Shown here piece after piece: positions 8,849 to 17,632 of a stretch of 64,000 nucleotides of DNA. Numbering within the stretch: position 1 is the stretch's first letter; every line of letters begins with the position of its first letter. The notes beneath the pieces were generated by a model that was not told the DNA's origin, did no database searches, and worked only from the letters and a program-made list of their open reading frames with translations. The translations under genes and the position numbers were made by a program. Source of the DNA: Flavobacteriaceae bacterium YJPT1-3 (GTDB taxonomy: Bacteria > Bacteroidota > Bacteroidia > Flavobacteriales > Flavobacteriaceae); assembly GCA_029866965.1 (NCBI GenBank), contig CP123444.1, positions 1,529,501 to 1,593,500 of the forward strand. The letters are read 5' to 3'.

Positions 8849-10084
8849 ATGGAATATGACGTTTTGATCATCGGGGGCGGTGCAGCAGGATTTTTCACCG
8901 CACTGAACGTTGCCCAGCAACGACCGGAGTGGAAGATCGCCATTTTGGAGCGCGGCAATGAATGCCTGACTAAGGTCAAGGTTTCGGGAGGCGGTCGATG
9001 CAATGTGACTCACGCTGAGTTTATTCCCAAGACCTTATCTACTAATTATCCGCGCGGAGAAAAAGAACTTTTGGGGCCTTTCCATTCCTTTATGACCGGG
9101 GATACCATGGGCTGGTTTGAAGAACGAGGCGTGGAGCTCAAGATTGAAGACGATGGACGGATGTTTCCGGTAACCGATGATTCGCAGACCATCATCGACT
9201 GCTTTTTGCGAGAAGCGCAACAGCTAAACATTAAGGTGGCGCTCAAGCAAGCGGTTCAACAGTTGGAGCCTCCGGGTGGCGACCGACCGCTCTGGACGGT
9301 TAAGACCAAAGACCAAATTTGGAAAGGCTCGCAGCTGATGCTGGCCACCGGCAGTAATCCAAAGATCTGGAAACTACTGGAAGAATTAGGACACACCATT
9401 TCACCGGCCGTACCCTCGCTTTTCACCTTCAATATTCAGGACTCGCGCATAGCCGATCTGCCCGGTCTGGCCACTGAAGCCCGGGTACAGGTTCTGGATG
9501 AGTCAGGACAGCCCACAGTTTTGGAAGCTACCGGGCCTTTGCTGATCACCCACTGGGGCATGAGCGGTCCGGCCATTCTGCGCCTTTCTGCCTGGGGTGC
9601 ACAGACCCTGCATATGCATTCGTATCAGTTTGATATCGCGGTCAATTGGTTAGGATACATAGAGGAAGAAGAGGTGGCTCTACGCTTACGCGAAATCAAA
9701 CAGGCGCGAGGTAAAAAACAAGTCAGCACGGAAGCTGCTTTCGATTTGCCTAAACGACTCTGGCGTAATCTGGTCCGTGCCGCGCAAATACGTACCCAAG
9801 AACGCTGGGCTGATCTTACTCGTGATCAATTATCAGCGCTCACCCGGGAGCTGGTCAGGGGAACATTTCGCGTCAGCGGAAAAAGCACCTTCAAAGAAGA
9901 GTTTGTCACCGCCGGCGGTGTGGCTCTTGATGAAATCGATTTTCGAAGTTTTTCCAGTAAATTATTCCCCCAATTGTTTTTTGCGGGAGAAGTGATGAAT
10001 GTAGACGCCATCACTGGAGGTTTCAATTTTCAGAACGCCTGGACGGGAGGATTTATCGCCGCTCAGGCCATGGCAAAAAAATAG
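8849..10084 (+). CDS. NAD(P)/FAD-dependent oxidoreductase, YhiN/HI0933 family
   Basis: The 411-residue flavoprotein begins with a Rossmann FAD-binding motif, DVLIIGGGAAGFFTALN (about residues 4-20). It contains the family signatures KVKVSGGGRCNVTHAEF and GRMFPVTDDSQTIIDCF, and near the C-terminus GEVMNVDAITGGFNFQNAW, which is characteristic of the HI0933-like (BaiN-related) group. Length is normal. Its physiological substrate is not known. DUF1697 follows after 3 bp, so the two are likely co-transcribed. Confidence 0.9.
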   Translation: MEYDVLIIGGGAAGFFTALNVAQQRPEWKIAILERGNECLTKVKVSGGGRCNVTHAEFIPKTLSTNYPRGEKELLGPFHSFMTGDTMGWFEERGVELKIEDDGRMFPVTDDSQTIIDCFLREAQQLNIKVALKQAVQQLEPPGGDRPLWTVKTKDQIWKGSQLMLATGSNPKIWKLLEELGHTISPAVPSLFTFNIQDSRIADLPGLATEARVQVLDESGQPTVLEATGPLLITHWGMSGPAILRLSAWGAQTLHMHSYQFDIAVNWLGYIEEEEVALRLREIKQARGKKQVSTEAAFDLPKRLWRNLVRAAQIRTQERWADLTRDQLSALTRELVRGTFRVSGKSTFKEEFVTAGGVALDEIDFRSFSSKLFPQLFFAGEVMNVDAITGGFNFQNAWTGGFIAAQAMAKK

Positions 10085-10087
10085 CGG

Positions 10088-10618
10088 ATGACCACCTATA
10101 TCGCCTTACTTCGTGGGATCAATGTGGCAGGCAAACATCGGGTGCCCATGAAAGACTTACGCAGCTTGATGGAAGGGCAGGGCTACCGCAAGGTGACGAC
10201 CTACATACAAAGTGGAAATCTGGTATTCCAGGCTCCTCCAAGCTCTACCTTGAGAGCAGACCTGGAAACCCTAATTCAACAACATTTTGGTTTTGAGGTG
10301 CCGGTTTGGATCGCTGAACCTAGTGAGCTGCAACGTATTCATGACGCCTGTCCTTTTCAGGAGCCGGAAAAACAGCAAAGCTATTTCACCTTTCCTTCTC
10401 AACCATTGTCAACAGCTGCAGTAACCTTAGCCGCCACGTTTGAAAGACCCATGGAGCAGGTGATGATAACCGCCGCATGCATTTATTCTTATTTTGAACA
10501 GGGCTACGGCCGATCCAAAATGAACAATACCTTTTGGGAAACTAAATTGGGAGTAGACTGCACCACACGTAATTATAGAACGGTTTGTAAGTTACTAGCT
10601 CTGGCGTCACAGGATTAA
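10088..10618 (+). CDS. DUF1697 domain protein
   Basis: The 176-residue protein carries the recognisable DUF1697 start TYIALLRGINVAGKHRVPMK and the segment VTTYIQSGNLVFQ, with the usual family length. The function of DUF1697 is unknown. It lies 3 bp after the flavoprotein gene and ends back to back with tspO: its stop codon (10616-10618) abuts the tspO stop on the other strand with no intervening base, leaving no room for a conventional terminator. Confidence 0.88.
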   Translation: MTTYIALLRGINVAGKHRVPMKDLRSLMEGQGYRKVTTYIQSGNLVFQAPPSSTLRADLETLIQQHFGFEVPVWIAEPSELQRIHDACPFQEPEKQQSYFTFPSQPLSTAAVTLAATFERPMEQVMITAACIYSYFEQGYGRSKMNNTFWETKLGVDCTTRNYRTVCKLLALASQD

Positions 10619-11098
10619 TCAGCTGTTTAATCGCCAGATCTCAAAGTTGAGCGCAGTGGCAAACGCGATCCAAACCGCATAAGGGATCAACAAGTATGCG
10701 GCCTTGCTATGAACTACCTTAAACCATTTGATGGTAAAAAGCAGGACTATAAATAAGGTCAGGATGATCAAAAGGGCCCATAATGGACTTTCCAATCCAA
10801 AAAACAGCACCGACCAGGATGCGTTCAGGATGAGCTGAAAACCAAAATGATACAAAGCCGTTTTTACCCACTTATGATAAAAACCCCGGCTCCACACCAG
10901 GCCGGCTGAAATACCCATAAGAATATAAAGCACGATCCAAACCGGGGCAAATAGCCAATTGGGCGGAGTGAATGCGGGCTTAGTCAGGGTGGGGTACCAG
11001 GTATGGATACTGCTCTGAGTAGCATAGCTGGCCAATAAACCGACCAACAAGCAGAGGGTCACTGCAATTCCGATTTTAACGAGTTGGGACTGACGCAT
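10619..11098 (-). CDS. tspO: TspO/MBR family membrane protein
   Basis: The 159-residue protein has five predicted membrane helices and the tryptophan- and proline-rich TspO signature: WYPTLTKPAFTPPNWLF, then PVWIVLYILMGISAGLVW, then FQLILNASWSVLFFG, and the late ALNFEIWRLN. TspO proteins bind porphyrins and related tetrapyrroles or sterol-like ligands and act in stress responses; the ligand here is not known. It is a single gene, convergent with DUF1697 and divergent from the mevalonate operon. Confidence 0.92.
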   Translation of the reverse strand: MRQSQLVKIGIAVTLCLLVGLLASYATQSSIHTWYPTLTKPAFTPPNWLFAPVWIVLYILMGISAGLVWSRGFYHKWVKTALYHFGFQLILNASWSVLFFGLESPLWALLIILTLFIVLLFTIKWFKVVHSKAAYLLIPYAVWIAFATALNFEIWRLNS

Positions 11099-11217
11099 GG
11101 GCTATTCCTGATTGCCCTAAAATAGAACTAATTTATTTTTTACGAAAAGTGAAGTCCGTTTAAGAAGCTGTAAAGACTTTTATGCTTTTCTAAAGAAAGC
11201 AATTCATTAGCGCAGCC

Positions 11218-11225
11218 TATATTTG
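11218..11225 (+). promoter_or_regulatory. Candidate -7 box TATATTTG for the mevalonate operon
   Basis: TATATTTG matches TAnnTTTG exactly and ends 4 nt before the ATG at 11230, so the transcript would start at or next to the start codon. A proper -33 TTTG at 18-21 nt spacing was not seen. Confidence 0.45.
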
Positions 11226-11229
11226 CGGC

Positions 11230-12318
11230 ATGATCGATGAATCCTTTATAATCGGAAAGCCGCAAGCGCTTCCGGAGGTCTACCATACACGTTTTACGGC
11301 TCCCTCCAACATTGCCCTGGTTAAGTATTGGGGAAAGCACGGAACTCAATTGCCGCAAAATGCCAACATCAGCTTTACCCTGGATCACTGCCAAACGCAA
11401 ACCAGTGTCGCCTTTGAAAAAAAGAAATCTCCAGATGAGCACATTTCCTTTGAAATCTTTTTGGACGGTCAACCAGCTCCCGATTTTAAACCCAAGATCG
11501 AGCAGTTCATCAAGCGTATTGTACCGTATCAGCCTTTCCTGAACAACTACACCCTGGAAATTCAAACCCGAAATACCTTTCCGCACAGTTCGGGAATAGC
11601 CTCCTCCGCAAGCGGAATGGCTGCTTTGGCTTGTTGCTTTATGGATTTTGAGCGTAGCTTGAACTCCGATATTACGGACATCCAGTTCAGGCAGAAAGCG
11701 TCTTTTCTGGCCCGCCTGGGGTCCGGGTCTGCAGCGCGCAGTATCGAAGGAGGTTTAATGACCTGGGGGGTGCACCCGGACCTGCCCGGAAGCAGCGACC
11801 GTTATGCGATCGCCTATCCGCATCAGGTGCACGAGCTGTTTACCACCTACCAGGACACCATACTGTTGGTCGATAAGGGAGAAAAACAGGTCAGTAGTAC
11901 GGTGGGTCACCGCCTGATGCATGGGCACGCTTTCGCGAAAGCGCGTTTTGAGCAGGCCAACGAGCAAATGAGCAAACTCATACCGGTTCTGAAAGCCGGA
12001 GATCTCGATACGTTTATGAAGATCGTTGAAATGGAAGCATTGAGCTTACATGCCATGATGATGACCGCTGATCCCTATTTTATGCTCATGAAACCTAATA
12101 CCCTGGAGATCATACAGAAAGTCTGGGACTACCGGAAATCGGAAGGGGTGCCGCTCTGCTTTACCCTGGATGCCGGTGCCAACGTACATCTGTTGTATCC
12201 GGAAACAGCCAAAGAGCAGGCCTTGCAATTTATTGAAGACGAGCTCGTTGTACATTGTCAAAATGGGCAGTATATTTGCGACCGGGTGGGCAAAGGCGCA
12301 AAAAATACGTACCTTTAA
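11230..12318 (+). CDS. mvaD: Diphosphomevalonate decarboxylase
   Basis: The 362-residue GHMP-superfamily enzyme converts mevalonate 5-diphosphate to isopentenyl diphosphate with ATP. Diagnostic motifs: APSNIALVKYWGK (residues 24-36), the ATP loop PHSSGIASSASGMAAL (118-133), RLGSGSAARSIEGG (162-175) and the catalytic-Asp segment TLDAGANVHLLYP near the C-terminus. It heads an isoprenoid operon with a GHMP kinase 21 bp downstream and a prenyltransferase after that. A perfect GCTTTCGCGAAAGC palindrome lies inside the gene at 11929. Confidence 0.95.
   Translation: MIDESFIIGKPQALPEVYHTRFTAPSNIALVKYWGKHGTQLPQNANISFTLDHCQTQTSVAFEKKKSPDEHISFEIFLDGQPAPDFKPKIEQFIKRIVPYQPFLNNYTLEIQTRNTFPHSSGIASSASGMAALACCFMDFERSLNSDITDIQFRQKASFLARLGSGSAARSIEGGLMTWGVHPDLPGSSDRYAIAYPHQVHELFTTYQDTILLVDKGEKQVSSTVGHRLMHGHAFAKARFEQANEQMSKLIPVLKAGDLDTFMKIVEMEALSLHAMMMTADPYFMLMKPNTLEIIQKVWDYRKSEGVPLCFTLDAGANVHLLYPETAKEQALQFIEDELVVHCQNGQYICDRVGKGAKNTYL
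11929..11942. repeat. Iterated palindrome GCTTTCGCGAAAGC in mvaD
   Basis: Perfect 14-bp copy, read in frame as AFAKA. Confidence 0.85.
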
Positions 12319-12339
12319 CTAGCCTTAAAAATCGAAACC

Positions 12340-13266
12340 TTGAAAGGACCTCTTTTTTACTCTAAAATTCTGCTCTTTGGTGAGTATGGTATCATCAAAG
12401 ACTCCAAAGGACTCTCCATTCCTTATAATTTTTACAATGGAGCCCTCAAGAAAGATGGGGCTCAGACGGAAGCCGCTCTGCAATCCAATAAGAATTTAGA
12501 GCGTTTCGCCAAGTATCTGAAAACTTTAGAGGAGCAAGTCGAGTTCGATCTGGCTACCCTTGAAAAAGACGTGGCTGAGGGCATGTATTTTGACAGCAGC
12601 ATTCCGCAAGGTTATGGAGTGGGAAGTAGTGGTGCCTTGGTAGCCGCTATCTATGATAAATATGCCATTGATAAAATTACGGTTCTCGAAAACCTGACCC
12701 GGGATAAGCTTTTGGAGTTGAAGGCCATTTTTGGAAAAATGGAATCCTTCTTCCACGGTAAGTCGTCCGGCTTAGATCCGTTGAATTCTTATTTAAGCCT
12801 GCCCATTCTGATCAATAGTCAGGACCATATCGAGCCTGCCGGGATTCCTTCTCAGACTCCCGACGGAAAAGGAGCAGTCTTTCTGTTAGACAGTGGAATT
12901 GTTGGAGAGACAGCGCCTATGGTGTCTATCTTTATGGAAAATATGAAGCAGGAAGGTTTTCGCAATATGCTGAAGGAGAAGTTTGTGAAATATACCGATG
13001 CCTGTGTGGACGACTTTCTCAAGGGAGATGTCAAATCTTTGTTCGGGAATGTCAAACATCTTTCCAAGACCGTGCTCAATCATTTTAAACCCATGATCCC
13101 AGCTCAGTTCCATAAACTGTGGCAAAACGGACTGGAAACCAATGACTACTACCTGAAGTTATGTGGCTCCGGTGGAGGGGGTTATATCCTGGGTTTTACG
13201 GAAGATATCGATAAGGCGCGCGAAGCACTAAAAGACTATAAGCTGGAAGTGGTCTATAACTTCTAG
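12340..13266 (+). CDS. GHMP kinase, mevalonate kinase-like
   Basis: The 308-residue GHMP kinase starts at a TTG (12340), because the conserved beginning GPLFYSKILLFGEYGII must be included and no ATG precedes it in frame. The ATP loop QGYGVGSSGALVAAIYD, the segment HGKSSGLDPLNSYLSLP and the C-terminal KLCGSGGGGYILGF are all present. Position between mvaD and a UbiA prenyltransferase points to phosphorylation of mevalonate in the mevalonate pathway. Phosphomevalonate kinase is the main alternative, and no second GHMP kinase is in the window. Confidence 0.85.
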   Translation: MKGPLFYSKILLFGEYGIIKDSKGLSIPYNFYNGALKKDGAQTEAALQSNKNLERFAKYLKTLEEQVEFDLATLEKDVAEGMYFDSSIPQGYGVGSSGALVAAIYDKYAIDKITVLENLTRDKLLELKAIFGKMESFFHGKSSGLDPLNSYLSLPILINSQDHIEPAGIPSQTPDGKGAVFLLDSGIVGETAPMVSIFMENMKQEGFRNMLKEKFVKYTDACVDDFLKGDVKSLFGNVKHLSKTVLNHFKPMIPAQFHKLWQNGLETNDYYLKLCGSGGGGYILGFTEDIDKAREALKDYKLEVVYNF

Positions 13267-13301
13267 ACACCGCCTCCCATTCTCAATCTATTCTGCCTTT
13301 T

Positions 13302-14204
13302 ATGTCAACGGCTGCCAACAACCGACTCTTTCTGAAATTGTTCGGCCTGTTCAGTGTAGTGCGTGGATACAATATTCTTGTCATTACCCTGGCGCAATAC
13401 CTCTCGGCCATTTATATTTTGTCTCCTGAGTTACCGGTGCGTGAAGTGCTTTTCGATCCCAATCTGTTTTTGCTGGTGCTTTCCAGCGGATTGACCATTG
13501 CAGCAGGATACATCATCAATAATTTTTACGACAGTGAGAAAGATCTGATCAACCGCCCGCGTAAAACCATGTTGGATCGGGTGGTGAGTCAGCGCACTAA
13601 GATCGTGTTCTATTTTGTGCTCAATTTCCTTTCGATCATCGTCGCGAGTTACGTATCCTTTCGGGCCGTGCTCTTTTTTTCAATCTATATTTTTGGGATC
13701 TGGATCTACTCCCACCGACTCAAAAAAATACCGTTCATCGGCAACCTGACTTCTGCCATTCTGGCCGTCACTCCCTTCTTTGCCGTCTTTATCTACTACG
13801 CCAATTTTGAGCTAGTCATTTTCGTGCATGCGACCTTTCTTTTTCTGGTCTTAGCCATGCGCGAAATGGTCAAAGATCTGGAGAATATGCGTGGGGATCT
13901 TGCCCAAAACTACCGCACCATTCCCATTGTTTTTGGGGAACGTACCGCCAAGTCGCTGCTTACTGCCCTGGTGGGCCTCACCGTGATCCCGATCTATTTG
14001 CTGATCAATTATTTTGAGATCGGGCATATGTACCTCTACTTCTACGCCAGCGTTGTTTTATTATTGCTCTTTCTGGCGCTGCTATGGCGTTCCCGGTCAA
14101 GACCCCACTACCTCTTGCTGCACAACATTTTAAAACTCATTGTGGTGGCCGGAGTATTCTGTATTTTGCTGATCGATATTGACGTTGTACTAAACCGTAT
14201 TTAA
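13302..14204 (+). CDS. UbiA-family prenyltransferase (geranylgeranylglycerol-phosphate geranylgeranyltransferase-like)
   Basis: The 300-residue integral membrane protein has about eight or nine hydrophobic segments and both UbiA diphosphate/Mg motifs in altered form: NNFYDSEKD (residues 73-81) and KDLENMRGD (191-199). It would transfer a polyprenyl chain to an acceptor at the inner membrane. In Bacteroidota this family is usually annotated as geranylgeranylglycerol-phosphate geranylgeranyltransferase; menaquinone-type acceptors are an alternative. The neighbouring mevalonate genes would supply the isoprenoid donor. Its stop overlaps the next start by one base (TAATG). Confidence 0.85.
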   Translation: MSTAANNRLFLKLFGLFSVVRGYNILVITLAQYLSAIYILSPELPVREVLFDPNLFLLVLSSGLTIAAGYIINNFYDSEKDLINRPRKTMLDRVVSQRTKIVFYFVLNFLSIIVASYVSFRAVLFFSIYIFGIWIYSHRLKKIPFIGNLTSAILAVTPFFAVFIYYANFELVIFVHATFLFLVLAMREMVKDLENMRGDLAQNYRTIPIVFGERTAKSLLTALVGLTVIPIYLLINYFEIGHMYLYFYASVVLLLLFLALLWRSRSRPHYLLLHNILKLIVVAGVFCILLIDIDVVLNRI

Positions 14205-15163
14205 TGGGGAAGAATTCAAATACCTTAAAAGTAGCCCTGGCCCAGATCGCTCCGGTCTGGCTGGATCGAAAAGCCACCACAGCAAAAATAAAAGCAGCCA
14301 TGGAAGAGGCTGCCCGTGAGGAGGCCGAATTGATCGTGTTCGGAGAGGGTTTGCTGCCCGGTTATCCGTTCTGGTTAGCCTTGACCAATGGCGCTTCCTG
14401 GAATAACCGTGTCGTTAAAGAACTGCATGCGCATTACACGCGCAACGCCGTCCAGATTGAGCGTGGAGATCTGGAAGAGGTGTGTGCGCTTTCGCGAAAG
14501 CATCAACTGGCTACTTATCTGGGGATCATCGAGCGCCCGGTAGATCGTGGAGGGCATAGCCTTTACGCCTCTTTGGTCTATATTGATGCCACCGGAAGTA
14601 TCCGGTCTGTACATCGCAAACTACAGCCCACCTATGATGAGCGCCTGACCTGGGCTCCTGGAGACGGTCACGGACTTCAAGTACATCCCTTAAAACAATT
14701 TACCGTTGGTGGATTGAATTGCTGGGAGAATTGGATGCCCTTACCCAGAGCCTCCCTCTATGCCCAGGGTGAGAATCTGCACGTAGCGGTCTGGCCCGGA
14801 AGCGATCACAATACCAAAGACATTACTCGTTTTATCGCCAGAGAATCCCGCTCTTTCGTGATCTCTGTTTCCGCTCTAATGAAGCGAGAAGATTTTCCCA
14901 AAGACACCCCGCATTTAGATGAAATTCTCAAAGAAGCTCCGGATGTCCTGGCTAATGGAGGTTCTTGCCTGGCCGGGCCCGATGGGGAATGGGTGGTGGA
15001 GCCTGTGCTTCATGAGGAGGGATTGATCTACCAGACCATCGACTTTAATCGGGTGTATGAAGAGCGGCAGAATTTTGATCCGGTAGGGCATTACAGCCGT
15101 CCTGATGTGACCCAGTTGACTGTGAATCGCAGTCGGCAATCCACCCTGAAAATCAACGATTAA
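14204..15163 (+). CDS. Carbon-nitrogen hydrolase, nitrilase branch
   Basis: The 319-residue enzyme has the complete nitrilase triad: Glu48 in FGEGLLPGYPFW, Lys139 in HRKLQPTYDERL and Cys173 in LNCWENWMP. The CWENxMP form and the PGYPFW segment are typical of true nitrilases rather than amidases, so it should hydrolyse an organic nitrile to the acid and ammonia; the substrate is unknown. It is translationally coupled to the UbiA gene by a one-base overlap and closes the mevalonate operon. A copy of GCTTTCGCGAAAGC at 14488 is read as LSRK here, not AFAK. Confidence 0.9.
   Translation: MGKNSNTLKVALAQIAPVWLDRKATTAKIKAAMEEAAREEAELIVFGEGLLPGYPFWLALTNGASWNNRVVKELHAHYTRNAVQIERGDLEEVCALSRKHQLATYLGIIERPVDRGGHSLYASLVYIDATGSIRSVHRKLQPTYDERLTWAPGDGHGLQVHPLKQFTVGGLNCWENWMPLPRASLYAQGENLHVAVWPGSDHNTKDITRFIARESRSFVISVSALMKREDFPKDTPHLDEILKEAPDVLANGGSCLAGPDGEWVVEPVLHEEGLIYQTIDFNRVYEERQNFDPVGHYSRPDVTQLTVNRSRQSTLKIND
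14488..14501. repeat. Iterated palindrome GCTTTCGCGAAAGC in the nitrilase gene
   Basis: Perfect copy in a different codon phase from most others; the codons give ALSRKH. Confidence 0.85.
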
Positions 15164-15203
15164 GCAGACTTTAGCTTACTTTTCTTTTTTTGAGCATAGC
15201 TTC

Positions 15204-15232
15204 TTGCAGCGTGTTTCAATAATGTACCTTTG
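15204..15232 (+). promoter_or_regulatory. Candidate promoter of the RluB-like gene
   Basis: A TTG core at 15204-15206 and TACCTTTG at 15225-15232 are separated by 18 nt, in the range of the Bacteroidota -33/-7 promoter. The start codon follows 14 nt later. Confidence 0.45.
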
Positions 15233-15246
15233 CAAAAATTTTAAAC

Positions 15247-16134
15247 ATGAGCAGAGAACGCCAGGGAAGCGGAAAAGGAAGAACGAGTGGGCGACAGCAA
15301 TCAGGTACCTCCAAGCCATCGGGCCGAGGAGGTCAGCACAAAAGTGATCGCAGTCCGGCACGAGGCAATGCTCCAATTCGAAAGAAACCCGGAAAGAATA
15401 CGTCTACCTCTTCCTCTACGAAGACTTCAGACACTATCCGTTTGAATAAATACATCGCTAACTCCGGCATGTGTTCCCGCCGTGAGGCCGATATGTATAT
15501 CGCGACCGGAAACATTACCGTCAACGGTCAGGTCATCAATGAGATGGGTTATCAGGTGAAACGGGAGGATGATGTTCGTTTTGACGGACGCCGCATTCAA
15601 CCGGAGCCACAAGCTTATGTGTTATTGAATAAACCCAAAGGCTTCGCGGTTACCACCAGCAATGAAAAGGGGATGACGGTCATGGATCTGGTTTCCGGAG
15701 CGACCAAGGCCCGTATAAAGCCCATCGGCAGATTGGGAAGAAACGCCTCCGGATTATTACTCTTTACCAATGATGATACGATTCACCAAAAGTTCACCAA
15801 CTCAAAAAAAGGGGTGGAAAAGCTCTACCATCTCGAGCTCAATAAAAATTTGAAGCCGGAGCACTTTCAAAAGATTCAGGAAGGTCTGACCATCGAAGGA
15901 AAGAAGGTAACGGTAGAAGAGATCAGCTATGTACACGATGCTCCTCAAACCCAAGTAGGTCTTAAGATCAAGAATACGGGTAGCGGGGTCATTAGAAGCA
16001 TCTTCGATCATCTGGGCTATCAGTTGATCAAAGTGGACCGGGTGATGATCGGTTCGCTGACTAAGAAAGATCTTGCACGCGGTCGGTGGAGGCATCTTAC
16101 CCAACTGGAAGTCAATAGCTTGAGAATGCTTTAA
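15247..16134 (+). CDS. RluB/RsuA-family pseudouridine synthase-like protein lacking the catalytic Asp
   Basis: The 295-residue protein has a basic, Ser/Gly-rich disordered N-terminus (1-60), an S4 RNA-binding domain (about 63-110, RLNKYIANSGMCSRREAD) and an RsuA/RluB pseudouridine-synthase domain (LLNKPKGFAVTTS, then IKPIGRLGRNASGLLLFTND). In active members the fourth residue of GRLD is the catalytic aspartate; here codon 164 is GGA (Gly). The surrounding fold motifs are intact, so it is probably an RNA-binding paralogue or an enzyme with altered chemistry rather than a decayed gene. It is monocistronic with its own promoter. Confidence 0.85.
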   Translation: MSRERQGSGKGRTSGRQQSGTSKPSGRGGQHKSDRSPARGNAPIRKKPGKNTSTSSSTKTSDTIRLNKYIANSGMCSRREADMYIATGNITVNGQVINEMGYQVKREDDVRFDGRRIQPEPQAYVLLNKPKGFAVTTSNEKGMTVMDLVSGATKARIKPIGRLGRNASGLLLFTNDDTIHQKFTNSKKGVEKLYHLELNKNLKPEHFQKIQEGLTIEGKKVTVEEISYVHDAPQTQVGLKIKNTGSGVIRSIFDHLGYQLIKVDRVMIGSLTKKDLARGRWRHLTQLEVNSLRML

Positions 16135-16154
16135 GCCGTCTTTTTTTACTGCAT

Positions 16155-16162
16155 TAACTTTG
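16155..16162 (+). promoter_or_regulatory. Possible -7 box TAACTTTG upstream of speA
   Basis: TAACTTTG fits TAnnTTTG and lies 69 nt before the speA ATG, implying a leader of about 65 nt. No convincing -33 partner was found. Confidence 0.3.
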
Positions 16163-16231
16163 TGTAAACCCTGCAATAAATTTTTGTGAGAACTCGGTGA
16201 TGTCTTATTTTCACTGCTGTCAAAACACTAG

Positions 16232-17632
16232 ATGAATACAAAATACATAGACCTTATTGATCAATCGTTCTATTTTCCTCAGGAAGAATTCAAAACGGTT
16301 GACGATCAACTTCAATTTCACGGAATCGATCTGATGCAACTGGTAGAGCAGTATGGAGCTCCCCTAAAGTTCACTTACTTACCCAAGATCAGCGATAATA
16401 TCAATCGGGCCAAAGTGTGGTTTTCCAAGGCCATGCAAAAGCATGATTACAAGGGCTCCTACAACTATTGCTACTGCACCAAAAGCTCTCATTTCAAGCA
16501 CGTACTGCATGAAGCGCTTAAGAACGATATTCACATAGAAACCAGTTCAGCTTTTGATATTGAGATTGTAGAACGCCTGAAAAAGGAAGGAAAGATTTCC
16601 AAAGACACTTATGTGCTCTGTAATGGCTTCAAACGGGATCAATACGTCACCAATATTGGCCGTTTGATTAATGAGGGACATCGAAACTGCCTGCCTATAA
16701 TTGATAATTATGAAGAATTGGATCTGCTTTCAGAGGCGATCGATGGTGACTTCCAGGTGGGCGTACGTATTGCATCCGAAGAGGAGCCAAAATTTGAGTT
16801 CTATACCTCGCGCCTTGGAATCGGATACAAGAATATTGTTCCTTTTTACGAAGATCAGATCAAGAACAATGATAAGGTGGAGCTTAAAATGCTACACTTC
16901 TTTATCAATACCGGAATTCGCGACAATGCCTATTACTGGAACGAACTGGTCAAGTGTCTAAAAGTGTATACCCGTCTCAAGAAGGTATGTCCAACACTTG
17001 ACAGTTTGAACATTGGAGGAGGTTTTCCCATTAAGAACTCGCTCGGTTTTGAATACGACTACGAATACATGGTCGATGAGATCGTCAACCAGATCAACAT
17101 AACCTGTCAGGAAGCTGAAGTATCCGTGCCTCATATTTTTACTGAGTTTGGGAGCTTTACGGTGGGCGAAAGCGGAGGAGCGATCTATCAGGTGCTCTAT
17201 CAAAAGCAACAAAATGACCGGGAGAAATGGAACATGATCAACTCTTCCTTCATTACCACACTTCCCGATACCTGGGCGATCAGCAAACGCTTCATCATGT
17301 TGCCCATCAACCGCTGGCAGGATGAATACGAACGGGTACTTTTAGGCGGACTTACCTGTGATAGCGACGACTATTACAACAGTGAACAACATGCCAACGC
17401 CATTTACCTGCCTCGCTTTAAAAAAGACAAACCATTATATATAGGATTTTTCAATACCGGTGCCTATCAGGATACCATTGGCGGTTACGGTGGATTGCAG
17501 CATTGCCTGATACCGCAGCCCAAACAATTGTTGATCGATCGCGATAAAGATGGAAATTTAATAACTTCGGTTTTTAACGAGCAGCAAACCGCTGTGGATA
17601 TGCTTAAAATTCTTGGATATGACAACCACTAA
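16232..17632 (+). CDS. speA: Biosynthetic arginine decarboxylase, PLP fold III
   Basis: The 466-residue enzyme decarboxylates arginine to agmatine. The alanine-racemase-like PLP barrel is shown by the Schiff-base lysine in YCYCTKSSHFKH (Lys84), by ETSSAFDIEIVERL and by the glycine-rich phosphate loop LNIGGGFPIKN. The C-terminal GGLTCDSDDYYN carries the Cys-Asp pair usual in this decarboxylase group. It is shorter than the E. coli SpeA (about 650 residues). The speB start lies inside its last codons, which supports the arginine -> agmatine -> putrescine assignment. Confidence 0.9.
   Translation: MNTKYIDLIDQSFYFPQEEFKTVDDQLQFHGIDLMQLVEQYGAPLKFTYLPKISDNINRAKVWFSKAMQKHDYKGSYNYCYCTKSSHFKHVLHEALKNDIHIETSSAFDIEIVERLKKEGKISKDTYVLCNGFKRDQYVTNIGRLINEGHRNCLPIIDNYEELDLLSEAIDGDFQVGVRIASEEEPKFEFYTSRLGIGYKNIVPFYEDQIKNNDKVELKMLHFFINTGIRDNAYYWNELVKCLKVYTRLKKVCPTLDSLNIGGGFPIKNSLGFEYDYEYMVDEIVNQINITCQEAEVSVPHIFTEFGSFTVGESGGAIYQVLYQKQQNDREKWNMINSSFITTLPDTWAISKRFIMLPINRWQDEYERVLLGGLTCDSDDYYNSEQHANAIYLPRFKKDKPLYIGFFNTGAYQDTIGGYGGLQHCLIPQPKQLLIDRDKDGNLITSVFNEQQTAVDMLKILGYDNH

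Noticed and set aside
11140-11586. 148-codon minus-strand open frame across the mvaD start
   Set aside because: It is antisense to the conserved mvaD N-terminus and carries no motif.
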